A stretch of 7,286 nt of DNA from contig DNIF01000171.1 in assembly GCA_003485715.1 (NCBI GenBank), forward strand, positions 1 through 7,286, given 5' to 3'. The DNA is from Gammaproteobacteria bacterium. GTDB taxonomy: Bacteria > Pseudomonadota > Gammaproteobacteria > UBA7966. Below the pieces are notes generated by a model. That model was not told the DNA's origin. It worked only from the letters and a program-made list of their open reading frames with translations, and did no database searches. Numbering within the stretch: the first letter of the stretch is position 1; every line of letters begins with the position of its first letter. Positions 1 to 6,469 of the stretch are shown piece after piece. The position numbers and the translations under genes were made by a program.

Positions 1-2
1 CG

Positions 3-458
3 CAGCTCGACCGACTCGGCAAGCTCGCCCGCCTGATCGACGTGGACCTGCGCGGCACCATGCTCTGCAGTTGGGCGGCGGCGGAATGCTTCGACCCCGA
101 ACGCGGTGGTGTCATCGTGAACACCTCCTGGGATCAGGCTCTGACCGGCATGGGTGGCGAGAATCCCGAGCTCTTTGCCGCCGTGAAGGGCGGGATCTCC
201 GGCTTCACGCGCAGCCTCGCGCGAAGTCTCGCACCCAGGGTGCGCGTGAACGAGGTCGCGCCTGGCTGGATCGCTACCGAGTTCGCCCGTCAGACGATGC
301 GTCCGGAGTACTTCGAGGCCGTCGTGCAGGCCACGCCGCTCGCGCGCTTCGGCAGCCCGGAGGATGTCGCGGCCGCCTTCGTCTGGCTGCTGTCGCCGGA
401 GTCCGCCTTCGTGACCGGTCAGTCGATCAAGGTCAATGGCGGTCTGGTCAGCGGCTGA
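3..458 (+). CDS. SDR-family oxidoreductase, C-terminal part (5' end outside window)
   Basis: The reading frame is open from base 3 and ends at TGA 456-458, so the N-terminal half with the Rossmann TGxxxGxG motif lies outside the window. The visible 151 residues match the C-terminal half of classical short-chain dehydrogenases/reductases. They show a helix ending in VDLRGTML, a strand VIVNTSW, the active-site helix, then VRVNEVAPGWIATEF and a C-terminal PEDVAAAFVWLLS...FVTGQSIKVNGG block, as in FabG-like enzymes. An NAD(P)-dependent reaction on a small alcohol or ketone would be expected. The active-site helix reads FAAVKGG: the Lys of YxxxK is present but the Tyr position is Phe, and the usual SS pair after VN is SW. 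I recall a subgroup of SDRs with a similar SWDQ...F..xK pattern, so this may be a natural variant rather than decay. The substrate cannot be told. An internal GTG at 42 is not the true start, because homology continues upstream of it. Confidence 0.9.
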   Translation, partial: QLDRLGKLARLIDVDLRGTMLCSWAAAECFDPERGGVIVNTSWDQALTGMGGENPELFAAVKGGISGFTRSLARSLAPRVRVNEVAPGWIATEFARQTMRPEYFEAVVQATPLARFGSPEDVAAAFVWLLSPESAFVTGQSIKVNGGLVSG

Positions 459-498
459 ATACCGGCAGTCGGTCTCGCGTCCGTCCGTTCCCGTACAG

Positions 499-512
499 CC
501 GAGGATCCTCGG
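499..512. repeat. 14-bp perfect palindrome
   Basis: CCGAGGATCCTCGG is a perfect palindrome lying between the stop codon of the SDR gene and the end of the convergent PilZ gene. There is no T tract on either side. It may be chance in GC-rich DNA, a protein-binding site, or part of the transcript-end structure. The function is unknown. Confidence 0.35.
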
Positions 513-567
513 TGGCCGCACCCTTGCCACAGCTCGCCTTTCCAACCCCCGCGCGTGCAGTGACTAA

Positions 568-586
568 CCGCGTGTCCGGCACGCGG
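568..586. terminator. Possible hairpin between convergent genes (weak terminator)
   Basis: CCGCGTG and CACGCGG form a perfect 7-bp GC-rich stem around the loop TCCGG. It sits in the 143-bp gap between the convergent SDR and PilZ genes, where a two-way terminator would be expected. No T run follows on either strand, so it does not meet the standard rho-independent pattern. It could instead stabilise a 3' end after rho-dependent termination. Confidence 0.3.
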
Positions 587-601
587 GGGCAACCGCGGGC
601 T

Positions 602-1123
602 TCAGGCGGGCTCGAGTTGACTCAACACCCACTCCTCAAGACTGCGACGGGCGGGTTCGTCCAGATGAGTGAACTCGAAGCCGAGGGCCAGCTCATCCTC
701 GCCGGCCTTCTGTACATAGCAGCGGCGCGCAACGGCAACGAATTCGAGGCAGCGGTCGGCAAGAAACATCTGCCATTCGGCGCGCAGAAGATCGGCCTCA
801 CCGAAACCGGGTGCCGCGACAAAGGCCAGGGCCTCCTTGCGCGTGCAGCGTACCCGCAGTCCGCCCACGGACAGGTCGACCAGGCGGGCCGCCAGCCGAT
901 GCCGTCCGCCGAGTGGGCGCAATTCGAGGCGTCCGGCGGTGTGTACCCGCGGTTGCTGTCTGCGTTCGCTCGGCAGCGTGACCCGGGCCAGGTCGATTGC
1001 CTGAAACATGAGCGCGGTGTCTCCCGGCAGGATGAGTGACCTGAATCGCGTGTCGGCGGGCAGGCCATCGCCCTTGAGGGTGCGGGGGCGGCGGGGGTGG
1101 GTTGGCGGCCGCTCAGCCGCCAT
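602..1123 (-). CDS. PilZ-domain protein (putative c-di-GMP receptor)
   Basis: This is a 173-residue cytosolic protein with a single PilZ domain. The two c-di-GMP binding motifs are visible: RxxxR as RQQPR (residues 55-59) and D/NxSxxG as DLSVGG (83-88), the expected distance apart. The domain closes with ALGFEF (about 146-151) and a C-terminal helix. PilZ proteins of this size usually act as adaptors that alter motility, polysaccharide secretion or protein activity when c-di-GMP binds; the partner cannot be read here. The gene starts 46 bp after apt on the same strand and is probably co-transcribed with it. The start is uncertain: the ATG at 1123 gives a Pro/Arg-rich N-terminus with only a weak GAG-type ribosome site. 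The ATG at 1009 has GGGAG 11 bases upstream and would give a 135-residue protein that still holds both motifs. Confidence 0.88.
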   Translation of the reverse strand: MAAERPPTHPRRPRTLKGDGLPADTRFRSLILPGDTALMFQAIDLARVTLPSERRQQPRVHTAGRLELRPLGGRHRLAARLVDLSVGGLRVRCTRKEALAFVAAPGFGEADLLRAEWQMFLADRCLEFVAVARRCYVQKAGEDELALGFEFTHLDEPARRSLEEWVLSQLEPA

Positions 1124-1169
1124 GCGGTGGTTCTCGCCCGATGGGCGGTGATATCGAGAAGGTCCGCAC

Positions 1170-1685
1170 TCAGTACATCAGGACACTGCTCACCGTGACC
1201 CCAGGGAGCCGCGCCCGCCCGCGCAGGGCGCCCAGTTCTATGACGAAGGCACAACCCAGAACCTCGGCCCGGCAGCGTTGGACGAGGGCGACGGCGGCTG
1301 CCGCCGTGCCACCGGTGGCAAGGACATCATCGACGATGAGCACCCGCTCGCCCGGCTCGAGCGCGTCGCGGTGCATCTCGAGACTGGCGGTGCCGTATTC
1401 GAGCGCGTAGTCCTCGCGTTCGACGGTGTGCGGCAGCTTGCCCGGTTTGCGCAAGGGCACGAAGCCCACATCGAGAAGCTGGGCGGCGAGCGCACCGAAG
1501 AGAAAACCACGTGCCTCCATGCCGGCTACGCAGGCAATGCCCTGACCGCGCCAAGGCATGACCAGTGCCTCCGTGGCCGATCTCAATCCATCAGCCGAGC
1601 GGAGCAGTGGGGTGATGTCGCGATAAAGGACGCCCGGTTCAGGGAAGTCCGGGATGGTGCGGATGAGAGACTTGAGATCCTGCAT
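1170..1685 (-). CDS. apt: Adenine phosphoribosyltransferase
   Basis: Apt converts adenine and PRPP to AMP and pyrophosphate in the cytosol, the purine salvage step. The 171 residues are the usual bacterial length and are collinear with the family. They show the N-terminal IRTIPDFPEPGVLYRDITPLL, then MEARGFLFGA (56-65), FVPLRKPGKLP (75-85) leading into the flexible loop, YALEYG (93-98), and the PRPP-binding VLIVDDVLATGGT (115-127) with its Asp-Asp pair at 119-120. The ATG at 1685 is the only reasonable start, since an in-frame TGA lies 24 bases upstream with no other start between. The bases just upstream are pyrimidine-rich and show no good Shine-Dalgarno sequence, which is a small oddity. 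The PilZ gene follows 46 bp downstream on the same strand. The pqqA terminator upstream implies that apt has its own promoter between 1686 and 1847, but I cannot identify convincing -35/-10 elements there. Confidence 0.97.
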   Translation of the reverse strand: MQDLKSLIRTIPDFPEPGVLYRDITPLLRSADGLRSATEALVMPWRGQGIACVAGMEARGFLFGALAAQLLDVGFVPLRKPGKLPHTVEREDYALEYGTASLEMHRDALEPGERVLIVDDVLATGGTAAAAVALVQRCRAEVLGCAFVIELGALRGRARLPGVTVSSVLMY

Positions 1686-1782
1686 GGGCGGGGAGGATGC
1701 CGCACACGCTCACCCTCGTCCATGAGCCGAGGCAGCACACGGGTCGCTGCACGTATCTCGTGTTTCGCGTTCCCGGATTGTG

Positions 1783-1794
1783 TCCGCCGGCGGA
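1783..1794. repeat. 12-bp perfect palindrome upstream of apt
   Basis: TCCGCCGGCGGA is a perfect palindrome about 100 bp upstream of the apt start and downstream of the pqqA terminator. It could be an operator for apt, but with such GC content chance is also likely. No known operator consensus is recognised. Confidence 0.3.
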
Positions 1795-1805
1795 TGCTCT
1801 TCGGG

Positions 1806-1830
1806 TTGGAGCCGGCGTCGGCTGGAATGA
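1806..1830. repeat. Possible dispersed repeat unit (CTCATTCC...GGCTCC type)
   Basis: Read on the minus strand, the unit begins CTCATTCCAGCC and ends GCCGGCTCC, with an imperfect inverted structure around GACG. It resembles two units near 6636-6708 in this window (CTCATTCCCGCC and CTCATCCCGGCGC on the minus strand). It also resembles the widespread short repeats of the form CATTCCCGC..GCGGGAATG found in many proteobacterial intergenic regions. It lies between the pqqA terminator and apt. Confidence 0.35.
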
Positions 1831-1847
1831 GCGATTCGTGCAGGGCT

Positions 1848-1878
1848 GAAAAAGAAGAGGCCCCCAATCGGGGGCCTC
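1848..1878 (-). terminator. Rho-independent terminator of pqqA
   Basis: On the minus strand a perfect 9-bp stem (GAGGCCCCC with GGGGGCCTC, arms at 1857-1865 and 1870-1878, 4-base loop) is followed directly by TTCTTTTTCA. This is a textbook intrinsic terminator. It starts 24 bases after the pqqA stop codon, so pqqA ends as a very short transcript and apt is not read from the same message except by read-through. Confidence 0.9.
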
Positions 1879-1902
1879 AGGGGCACTGCCGTCAACCGGC
1901 TT

Positions 1903-1977
1903 TTAGCGGTTGGCGATGTACATCGTGACTTCGAAACCAAAACGGATGTCGGCGAAAGAAGGGGTCGTCCAGGCCAT
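1903..1977 (-). CDS. pqqA: PQQ precursor peptide PqqA
   Basis: This 24-residue gene encodes the ribosomal peptide from which pyrroloquinoline quinone is built. The peptide has the family layout: an N-terminal Trp-Thr-x-Pro stretch (W3, T4, P6), then RFGFEVTMY (12-20) and a C-terminal Ile-Ala-Asn-Arg. Glu16 and Tyr20, spaced E-VTM-Y, are the two residues that family knowledge says are cross-linked by the radical-SAM enzyme PqqE with PqqD; after cutting and oxidation they become PQQ. The start ATG at 1977 is supported by AGGGAG eight bases upstream, one of the best ribosome sites in the window, and the stop is TAA. No pqqB, C, D, E or F gene is present. The next gene on this strand is apt, beyond a strong terminator, and SulP ends 303 bp upstream. 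The gene is therefore monocistronic, either an extra copy or the only copy separated from its biosynthetic operon. Confidence 0.95.
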   Translation of the reverse strand: MAWTTPSFADIRFGFEVTMYIANR

Positions 1978-2067
1978 GTTTGCTCTCCCTGAGTGCTTTG
2001 GTAGGTGGGCTGCCGGTTCTGCCGGCTCGCATCCACTGGTGCAGACGCCGTGCCAGTCGTCACGCGT

Positions 2068-2088
2068 CACCCGCGATTGCAGCGGGTG
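2068..2088. repeat. Inverted repeat upstream of pqqA
   Basis: CACCCGC and GCGGGTG form a perfect 7-bp stem around a 7-base spacer (GATTGCA), centred about 100 bp upstream of the pqqA start. It may be an operator or a structure in a long pqqA leader. No known regulator consensus is recognised. Confidence 0.35.
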
Positions 2089-2181
2089 GTCATGAAAAAC
2101 AACCAGCTACGGCCGTGTTGCACCGTCGCTTGCGGCCGGTCGCCGCGTCAGTCCGGGTTGATTGGCTCCAGCCGACCAGCG

Positions 2182-2203
2182 GGCTGGTTGCCGACAACCA
2201 GCC
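2182..2203. repeat. Perfect hairpin downstream of SulP
   Basis: GGCTGGTTG and CAACCAGCC form a perfect 9-bp stem with the loop CCGA, about 80 bp after the SulP stop. There is no T run directly after it on the minus strand, so it is not a classic terminator. It could protect the 3' end of the ABC-dioxygenase-SulP message. Confidence 0.45.
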
Positions 2204-2280
2204 TGGTTCCAGCGCGGTGGGGAGCTGGATACGAACGCTGTGCCTGCCGGGCCCGGAGACGGTCAGCGGAGCCACGAGAT

Positions 2281-3918
2281 TCATGAAGATGGCTCTCCCA
2301 GCTGCTCTACGGTCGCGCCGAGGTCCGGGATGATTTCCAGTGGACTCCCCGAATGCCTTGGGCTGCGATCAAGGCGATCCAGCACGGGTCCCTTCACCTC
2401 CGCGAGTGCCAGCCGCAGGCCGCGGGCGCGCAGGTCTACCGCAAGGGCATGCAGAGTCTCCACCGCACTGGCATCAATATGATTGACGGCCGAGCACACC
2501 AGCACCACCGTGCGGACTTCCGGTCGCCGGCCGAGCGCCTGCTCGATGAACTCGCGCACGTAATCAGCGTTGGCGAAGGTCAGGGATGCATCCGGGCGCA
2601 GCAGCAACAGTTGCCGCCACGTCTCGACGGCGTGGCGTTCGACGTTGCGGAAGATCGGCTGGCCCGGGATGCGACCGAGGACGGCGATGTGCGGGCGGCT
2701 GCTGCGCCAAAGTGCCAGCAGGATGGAAAGCGCGACGCCCAGCGCCACGCCGGCCTCCACACCGAGCATCACGGTGCCAGCCAGGGTGACAGCCGCCGCC
2801 GCACCGTCGCGCGGGTCGTAACGCCAGAGGTCCGTGAGTTCCCGCGGCCGCAGCAAGGGCATGACGGCCACGATGATGATGGCCGCCAGCGCGGCCGTTG
2901 GCACCATGCCGAGAACGCCCGTGAGACCCGCGCCGGCACCGATGAGCCACAGGGCCGTGACCACCGCGGCGCGCTGACTCTGCGCCCCTGCGGCGGCGTT
3001 CACCAGCGTGCGACTGAGGCCGCCGGCTACCGGCATCGCACCGGTGAATCCACCGGCCACGTTCGCCGCGCCGAGCGCGATGAGTTCCCGATCCGGCTCG
3101 ATGCGCTCTCCTCGGGTTCGCGCCATGGATTTGGCGATGGCGATGCTCTCGACGAAACCGATGAGCGCGATGAGGGCGGCAGAGGGCAGGAGCTCGGACC
3201 AACGGTCGATCCCGAATGCGGTCAGTGTCGGCCATGGCAGCACTGGCGCAACGCTACCGATCACCGCGTAACCCAGCTCCGGACCCAGGCCCAGTGCATT
3301 CAGAAACAGCGTGGCAATGATCACGATGAGGACCGGGGCGAGGCGCGGCAGCAGACGCAGGAACGGGGAGCGGTCGGCCGGTGCCGAGAGCATCGCGCCG
3401 AGCCGTTCGACCGTGATGGCCGCCAGCAACAGCGCCAGACCGAAGATCGCAGGTCCGGATGCCGGTGACTGCGCAGCACCCGACCCAAGACCAAGCAGTG
3501 GCGGCAACTGGGCGAGGATGATGAGCAGGGCCGCCCCCATGCTGAAGCCCTGCAGCACCGGCTGCGAGACGAAGTTCGCCAGAAAGCCCAGCCGCAGTAT
3601 TCCCAGGGTGAGCAGCAACAGCCCGGTCTGCACCGCGAGCACCAGCGCGGCACCCGGTCGCTCTGCCATCGGCAGGGGCGCGAGGGCGCTGGCGAGCATG
3701 ATCGCGGCCACCGATACCGGCCCGACCGCGAGTACCCGACTGCTGCCGAGCAGGGCGTAGACGAGGGTCGGCAGCATGCCCGCAGCGAGGCCGAGCGCGG
3801 TGGGTAGGCCGGCCAGTTGCGCGAAGGCTACGGCCTGAGGCAGCAGCACCAGAGCGGTGATCGAGCCGGCGAGGAGGTCCTGGCCGATGCCCCCGTCAGC
3901 GTTTCCGAAGCTGCGCAT
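2281..3918 (-). CDS. SulP-family anion transporter with C-terminal STAS domain
   Basis: This inner-membrane secondary transporter (545 residues) belongs to the SulP/SLC26 family, which moves sulfate, bicarbonate or other anions. The N-terminal signature is clear: DLLAGSITALVLLPQAVAFA (14-33), AGLPTALGLAAGMLP, then YALLGSSRVLAVGP (54-67). Many hydrophobic segments follow up to about residue 405, with the family motif GFVESIAIAKS (254-264) and GGFTGAMPVAGGLSRTLVN (289-307). The C-terminal STAS domain covers about 420-540 and contains VVLVCSAVNHIDASAVETL (471-489) with Ser484, then LAEVKGPVLDRL. The length is slightly below the usual 550-600 because the N-terminal cytosolic segment is short. The ATG shares one base with the stop of the upstream dioxygenase gene (TGATG), which points to translational coupling and a shared task. 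Sulfate or sulfite is the inferred substrate; bicarbonate is an alternative. Confidence 0.95.
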   Translation of the reverse strand: MRSFGNADGGIGQDLLAGSITALVLLPQAVAFAQLAGLPTALGLAAGMLPTLVYALLGSSRVLAVGPVSVAAIMLASALAPLPMAERPGAALVLAVQTGLLLLTLGILRLGFLANFVSQPVLQGFSMGAALLIILAQLPPLLGLGSGAAQSPASGPAIFGLALLLAAITVERLGAMLSAPADRSPFLRLLPRLAPVLIVIIATLFLNALGLGPELGYAVIGSVAPVLPWPTLTAFGIDRWSELLPSAALIALIGFVESIAIAKSMARTRGERIEPDRELIALGAANVAGGFTGAMPVAGGLSRTLVNAAAGAQSQRAAVVTALWLIGAGAGLTGVLGMVPTAALAAIIIVAVMPLLRPRELTDLWRYDPRDGAAAAVTLAGTVMLGVEAGVALGVALSILLALWRSSRPHIAVLGRIPGQPIFRNVERHAVETWRQLLLLRPDASLTFANADYVREFIEQALGRRPEVRTVVLVCSAVNHIDASAVETLHALAVDLRARGLRLALAEVKGPVLDRLDRSPRHSGSPLEIIPDLGATVEQLGEPSS

Positions 3919-4625
3919 CAGCCATGCGGCACGTCGTCAATCGTCGGGACACCGCAGCGCCGGTTGGCGGGGACGGCCAGATCGATGAGTCGGGGTTTGG
4001 GCAGCGCCAGGGCCTGCATCAGGGCGATGAACTCCGCGCGCGATTTGCCGGCGAGCCGCGGATTGATGCTGCGTTCCTCACCGATGCAACTCACCCGGCG
4101 ACCGCGGTAGTCGTGGCCCGGGTAGACGAGGGTTTCGTCGGGCAGCGTGAAGAGGCGCTCGGTGATGGAGTCGTAGAGCGTCCCGGCATCACCGCCCTGG
4201 AAATCGGTCCGGCCACAGCCGCCGATGAGCAAGGCATCGCCCGTGAACACGCGATCCTGCACGCGGAAGGAGACGCTGCCCGGGGTATGGCCCGGCGTGG
4301 AGATCACTTCGATGGTGAGGTCACCACAGGGCAGACGCTCGCCGCCCTCGAGTTGCAGATCGGCCGCCGTCGCGCCGCAGGCCTGCCCCACTGCGGTCAG
4401 ATTCCCGAGGCGTTGCCGCAGAGCGCCGCCGGCCGTGACGTGGTCCGCATGCACGTGGGTTTCCAGCGAGTGCGTCAGTCGCAGGCCGCCCTGTTCCAGC
4501 GTGCGGATGTAGTCCTCGACGTGCTCCAGCACCGGATCGATGAGCACGGCCACACCGCGCGCGGGATCGGCCAGGAGGTAGGTGAGTGTGCTCGAGGTGG
4601 GGTCGAAGTACTGGCGCAAGTGCAT
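3918..4625 (-). CDS. ETHE1-like persulfide dioxygenase (metallo-beta-lactamase fold)
   Basis: The predicted reaction is glutathione persulfide plus O2 to sulfite plus glutathione, in the cytosol, as part of sulfide detoxification. The 235 residues show the MBL-fold metal site: THVHADH (56-62), PGHTPG (111-116, His113), FTGDALL (127-133, Asp130) and YPGHDY (168-173, His171). The GCGRTDFQ segment (136-143) followed by GDAGTLYDSI is typical of the ETHE1/persulfide dioxygenase branch and unlike glyoxalase II. EERSINPRL and a C-terminal LALPKPRLID also match that branch. In the family, one mononuclear iron is bound by the first His of THxH, the PGH His and the Asp. I chose the ATG at 4625, which has GGAAG five bases upstream and lies 32 bp after the ABC gene's stop. 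The ATG at 4727 would overlap that gene and add a non-homologous Arg-rich leader. No rhodanese domain is fused. Confidence 0.93.
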   Translation of the reverse strand: MHLRQYFDPTSSTLTYLLADPARGVAVLIDPVLEHVEDYIRTLEQGGLRLTHSLETHVHADHVTAGGALRQRLGNLTAVGQACGATAADLQLEGGERLPCGDLTIEVISTPGHTPGSVSFRVQDRVFTGDALLIGGCGRTDFQGGDAGTLYDSITERLFTLPDETLVYPGHDYRGRRVSCIGEERSINPRLAGKSRAEFIALMQALALPKPRLIDLAVPANRRCGVPTIDDVPHG

Positions 4626-4657
4626 GGATTCTTCCGTTCGCTGAAATGTTCGTGGGG

Positions 4658-6469
4658 TCAGGCAGGATTCGGGGCGAGCGGGAGTACCTCGACGTGCGTG
4701 CCCGCAACGCCCGGCACGAAGCGCCACTGCTGGCGGTGGTGACGGGCGACCTGCTCGCGGTGGGCGATGCTCACCACGGTGGAGTGCGTGAGCCGCGCGA
4801 AGACCAGCTCGTAGAGTTCGGCCTCCATGGAGCTGTCGAGCGCGGAGGTGGCCTCGTCGAGGAATAGCCAGTCGGGCTGGTGCAGGAGCGCGCGTGCGAA
4901 GCCGAGGCGCTGCTGCTCGCCGGGGGACATACGGCGACCCCAGTTGTCGCTCTCGCCGAGTCGGCCGGCATAGTTGCCGAGGTGACAGGCATGCAGCAGT
5001 TCACGCAGCTCGTTGTCGGTCGCCTGTCCGGTACCGAAGGGGTAGGCGAGGGCGTCGCGCAGCGTGCCGATGGGCAGGTAGGGGCGCTGGGGCAGGAAGA
5101 GCACGCGTGCCCCCGAGGGCTGTCGCACCCGGCCGTCGCCCCAGGGCCAGATGCCGCAGAGCACGCGGAACAGCGTGCTCTTGCCGATCCCGGAGGGGCC
5201 GGTGATGACCGTATGCCGGCCCGGCTCCAGACGCAGATTGGTCGCCGGCAGCAGGGTCAAGCCGTCGGGGAGAGAAATGGAGACCTCATCCAGCGCCAGC
5301 GTCGCATCGTCAGTCTGCGGGTGGGTCTCGCAACGGATGTGCTCGCGCCGCTCGATGGCGGCCGCGGCGGCGATCGCTTCATGGAAGGTGGTCAGACGGT
5401 CCACGCTCGCCTTCCAACTGGCGATGGAGGCGTAGGCATCGACCACGATGGAGAGCGACTCCTGCACCTTGCCGAAGGCGGAGGCCGTCTGCATCACGTC
5501 GCCCAGGCGGAAGTCGCCGCGGAAGTACCGTGGTGCCGTCACCAGATAGGGGAAGACGATGGCAACCTGCCCGTAGCCGGTGGTGAACCACTGCAGGCGC
5601 TTGGTCCCGATCATGAGGTTGAGCGCGTTCTGGACCACCGCCGTGAAACGCTGATGGAGGCCGACGCGCTCCTGGGCCTCACCACCGTAGACGGCGATGC
5701 TCTCGGCGTTCTCGCGCACCCGTACGAGACCGTAGCGGAAGTCTGCTTCGCGGCGCTCCTGCTCGAAGTTGAGGCCGATGAGTGGCCGGCCGATGGTATG
5801 CGCGAACCAGGTGCCGAGGCCTGCATACACGATGGCAACCCAGACCATGTAACCCGGAATGACCAACGGACCTACGAGCGGCAGGGAAAACTCCAGGGTG
5901 CCGGACAGGGTCCACAGGATGCCGAGAAAGGAGACCAGCGAGACGCTGGCATTCAGGAAGGCCAGTGACAACCCGAGCGTCTGGTCGGCGAAGGCGTTGA
6001 GGTCGGCGGCGATGCGCTGATCGGGGTTGTCCGTACCCTGAGGTTGCTGTTCGAGCAGATAGAAGGCGCGCGTGCCGAGCCACTCGCCGACGTACACTTC
6101 CGTCAGCCAGCGCCGCCAGCGCAGCTTGAGCAGCGACTGCAGATAGTTGGCGTATACGGCCACGCCGATGTGGCAGGCGGCCAGGAAACCGAAGTAGGTG
6201 ATGAGCGCCCAGAAGTCTTCTTCCTGCCGCTCCTGCAGGGAGTTGTAGAACTGATTGCCCCAGAAGTTGAACAACACCTGCAGGTACACGAGCAGCAGCG
6301 ACAGCGTCACGACCGCTGCCAGAAGTCCCCGCGCCACCCACCGTTCTTCCGAGAACCAGAACGGCCGGGTGAGCTTCCACACCCGGACGAGGAAGTGGTG
6401 CGAACCGAGATCGAGGGGCAATTCAACGCGCGCGTGCGGGGGGCGACTCGAGGTCATCGTACTGGACAT
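4658..6469 (-). CDS. SbmA/YddA-type ABC transporter, fused permease and ATPase
   Basis: This 603-residue half-transporter has a membrane domain followed by an ATPase, and would work as a homodimer in the inner membrane. The first part (about 25-360) resembles the SbmA/BacA-like ABC membrane domain: WKLTRPFWFSEERW (31-44), hydrophobic segments near 45-68, 86-108, 165-222 and 298-312, and FNFWGNQFYNSLQ (67-79). The ATPase has Walker A GPSGIGKST (424-432), a Q-loop Gln461 in LPQRPYLP, the signature MSPGEQQRL (514-522), Walker B WLFLDEA (534-540), D-loop SALD and His570 in SIAHRE. All catalytic residues are intact, so it is probably active. Family members include YddA of E. coli, of unclear substrate, and peptide or very-long-chain lipid carriers. 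The ATG at 6469 has TGAGG seven bases upstream. It is first in a minus-strand operon with the dioxygenase and SulP genes. A role in sulfur metabolism is not implied by its sequence. Confidence 0.94.
   Translation of the reverse strand: MSSTMTSSRPPHARVELPLDLGSHHFLVRVWKLTRPFWFSEERWVARGLLAAVVTLSLLLVYLQVLFNFWGNQFYNSLQERQEEDFWALITYFGFLAACHIGVAVYANYLQSLLKLRWRRWLTEVYVGEWLGTRAFYLLEQQPQGTDNPDQRIAADLNAFADQTLGLSLAFLNASVSLVSFLGILWTLSGTLEFSLPLVGPLVIPGYMVWVAIVYAGLGTWFAHTIGRPLIGLNFEQERREADFRYGLVRVRENAESIAVYGGEAQERVGLHQRFTAVVQNALNLMIGTKRLQWFTTGYGQVAIVFPYLVTAPRYFRGDFRLGDVMQTASAFGKVQESLSIVVDAYASIASWKASVDRLTTFHEAIAAAAAIERREHIRCETHPQTDDATLALDEVSISLPDGLTLLPATNLRLEPGRHTVITGPSGIGKSTLFRVLCGIWPWGDGRVRQPSGARVLFLPQRPYLPIGTLRDALAYPFGTGQATDNELRELLHACHLGNYAGRLGESDNWGRRMSPGEQQRLGFARALLHQPDWLFLDEATSALDSSMEAELYELVFARLTHSTVVSIAHREQVARHHRQQWRFVPGVAGTHVEVLPLAPNPA

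Larger units (their letters stand above)
1978..2280. other. Intergenic region upstream of pqqA
   Basis: These 303 bp lie between the SulP stop and the pqqA start and must hold the pqqA promoter unless it is read through from SulP. I see two hairpins (2068-2088 and 2182-2203) and a minus-strand T run at 2095-2102, but no clear sigma-70 or sigma-54 promoter. A 64-codon minus-strand frame (2284-2090) begins with an ATGA overlap at the SulP stop; it has no recognisable domain and I do not call it a gene. Confidence 0.6.

Noticed and set aside
71..1039. 322-codon + strand open frame
   Set aside because: It overlaps the SDR gene and runs antisense through the PilZ gene. Its translation is Arg/Gly-rich with no domain, as expected for an out-of-frame shadow in GC-rich DNA.
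2095..2138. Possible sulP terminator: CGGCCG arms at 2110-2115 and 2133-2138 before a minus-strand T run
   Set aside because: The stem is only 6 bp with a 17-base loop and is separated from the interrupted T run by several bases, which is too weak to call.
2353..3468. 371-codon + strand open frame
   Set aside because: It is antisense to the well-supported SulP gene; its His/Arg/Gln-rich translation matches no family.
4626..4727. Upstream start extending the dioxygenase by 34 residues
   Set aside because: It would overlap the ABC gene's 3' end by 70 bases and add an Arg-rich leader not found in the family; the ATG at 4625 has a good ribosome site.
3924..4742. 272-codon + strand open frame
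   Set aside because: It is antisense to the persulfide dioxygenase gene, whose metal-binding motifs are clear.
4880..5968. 362-codon + strand open frame
   Set aside because: It is antisense to the ABC transporter, which has all of its ATPase motifs.
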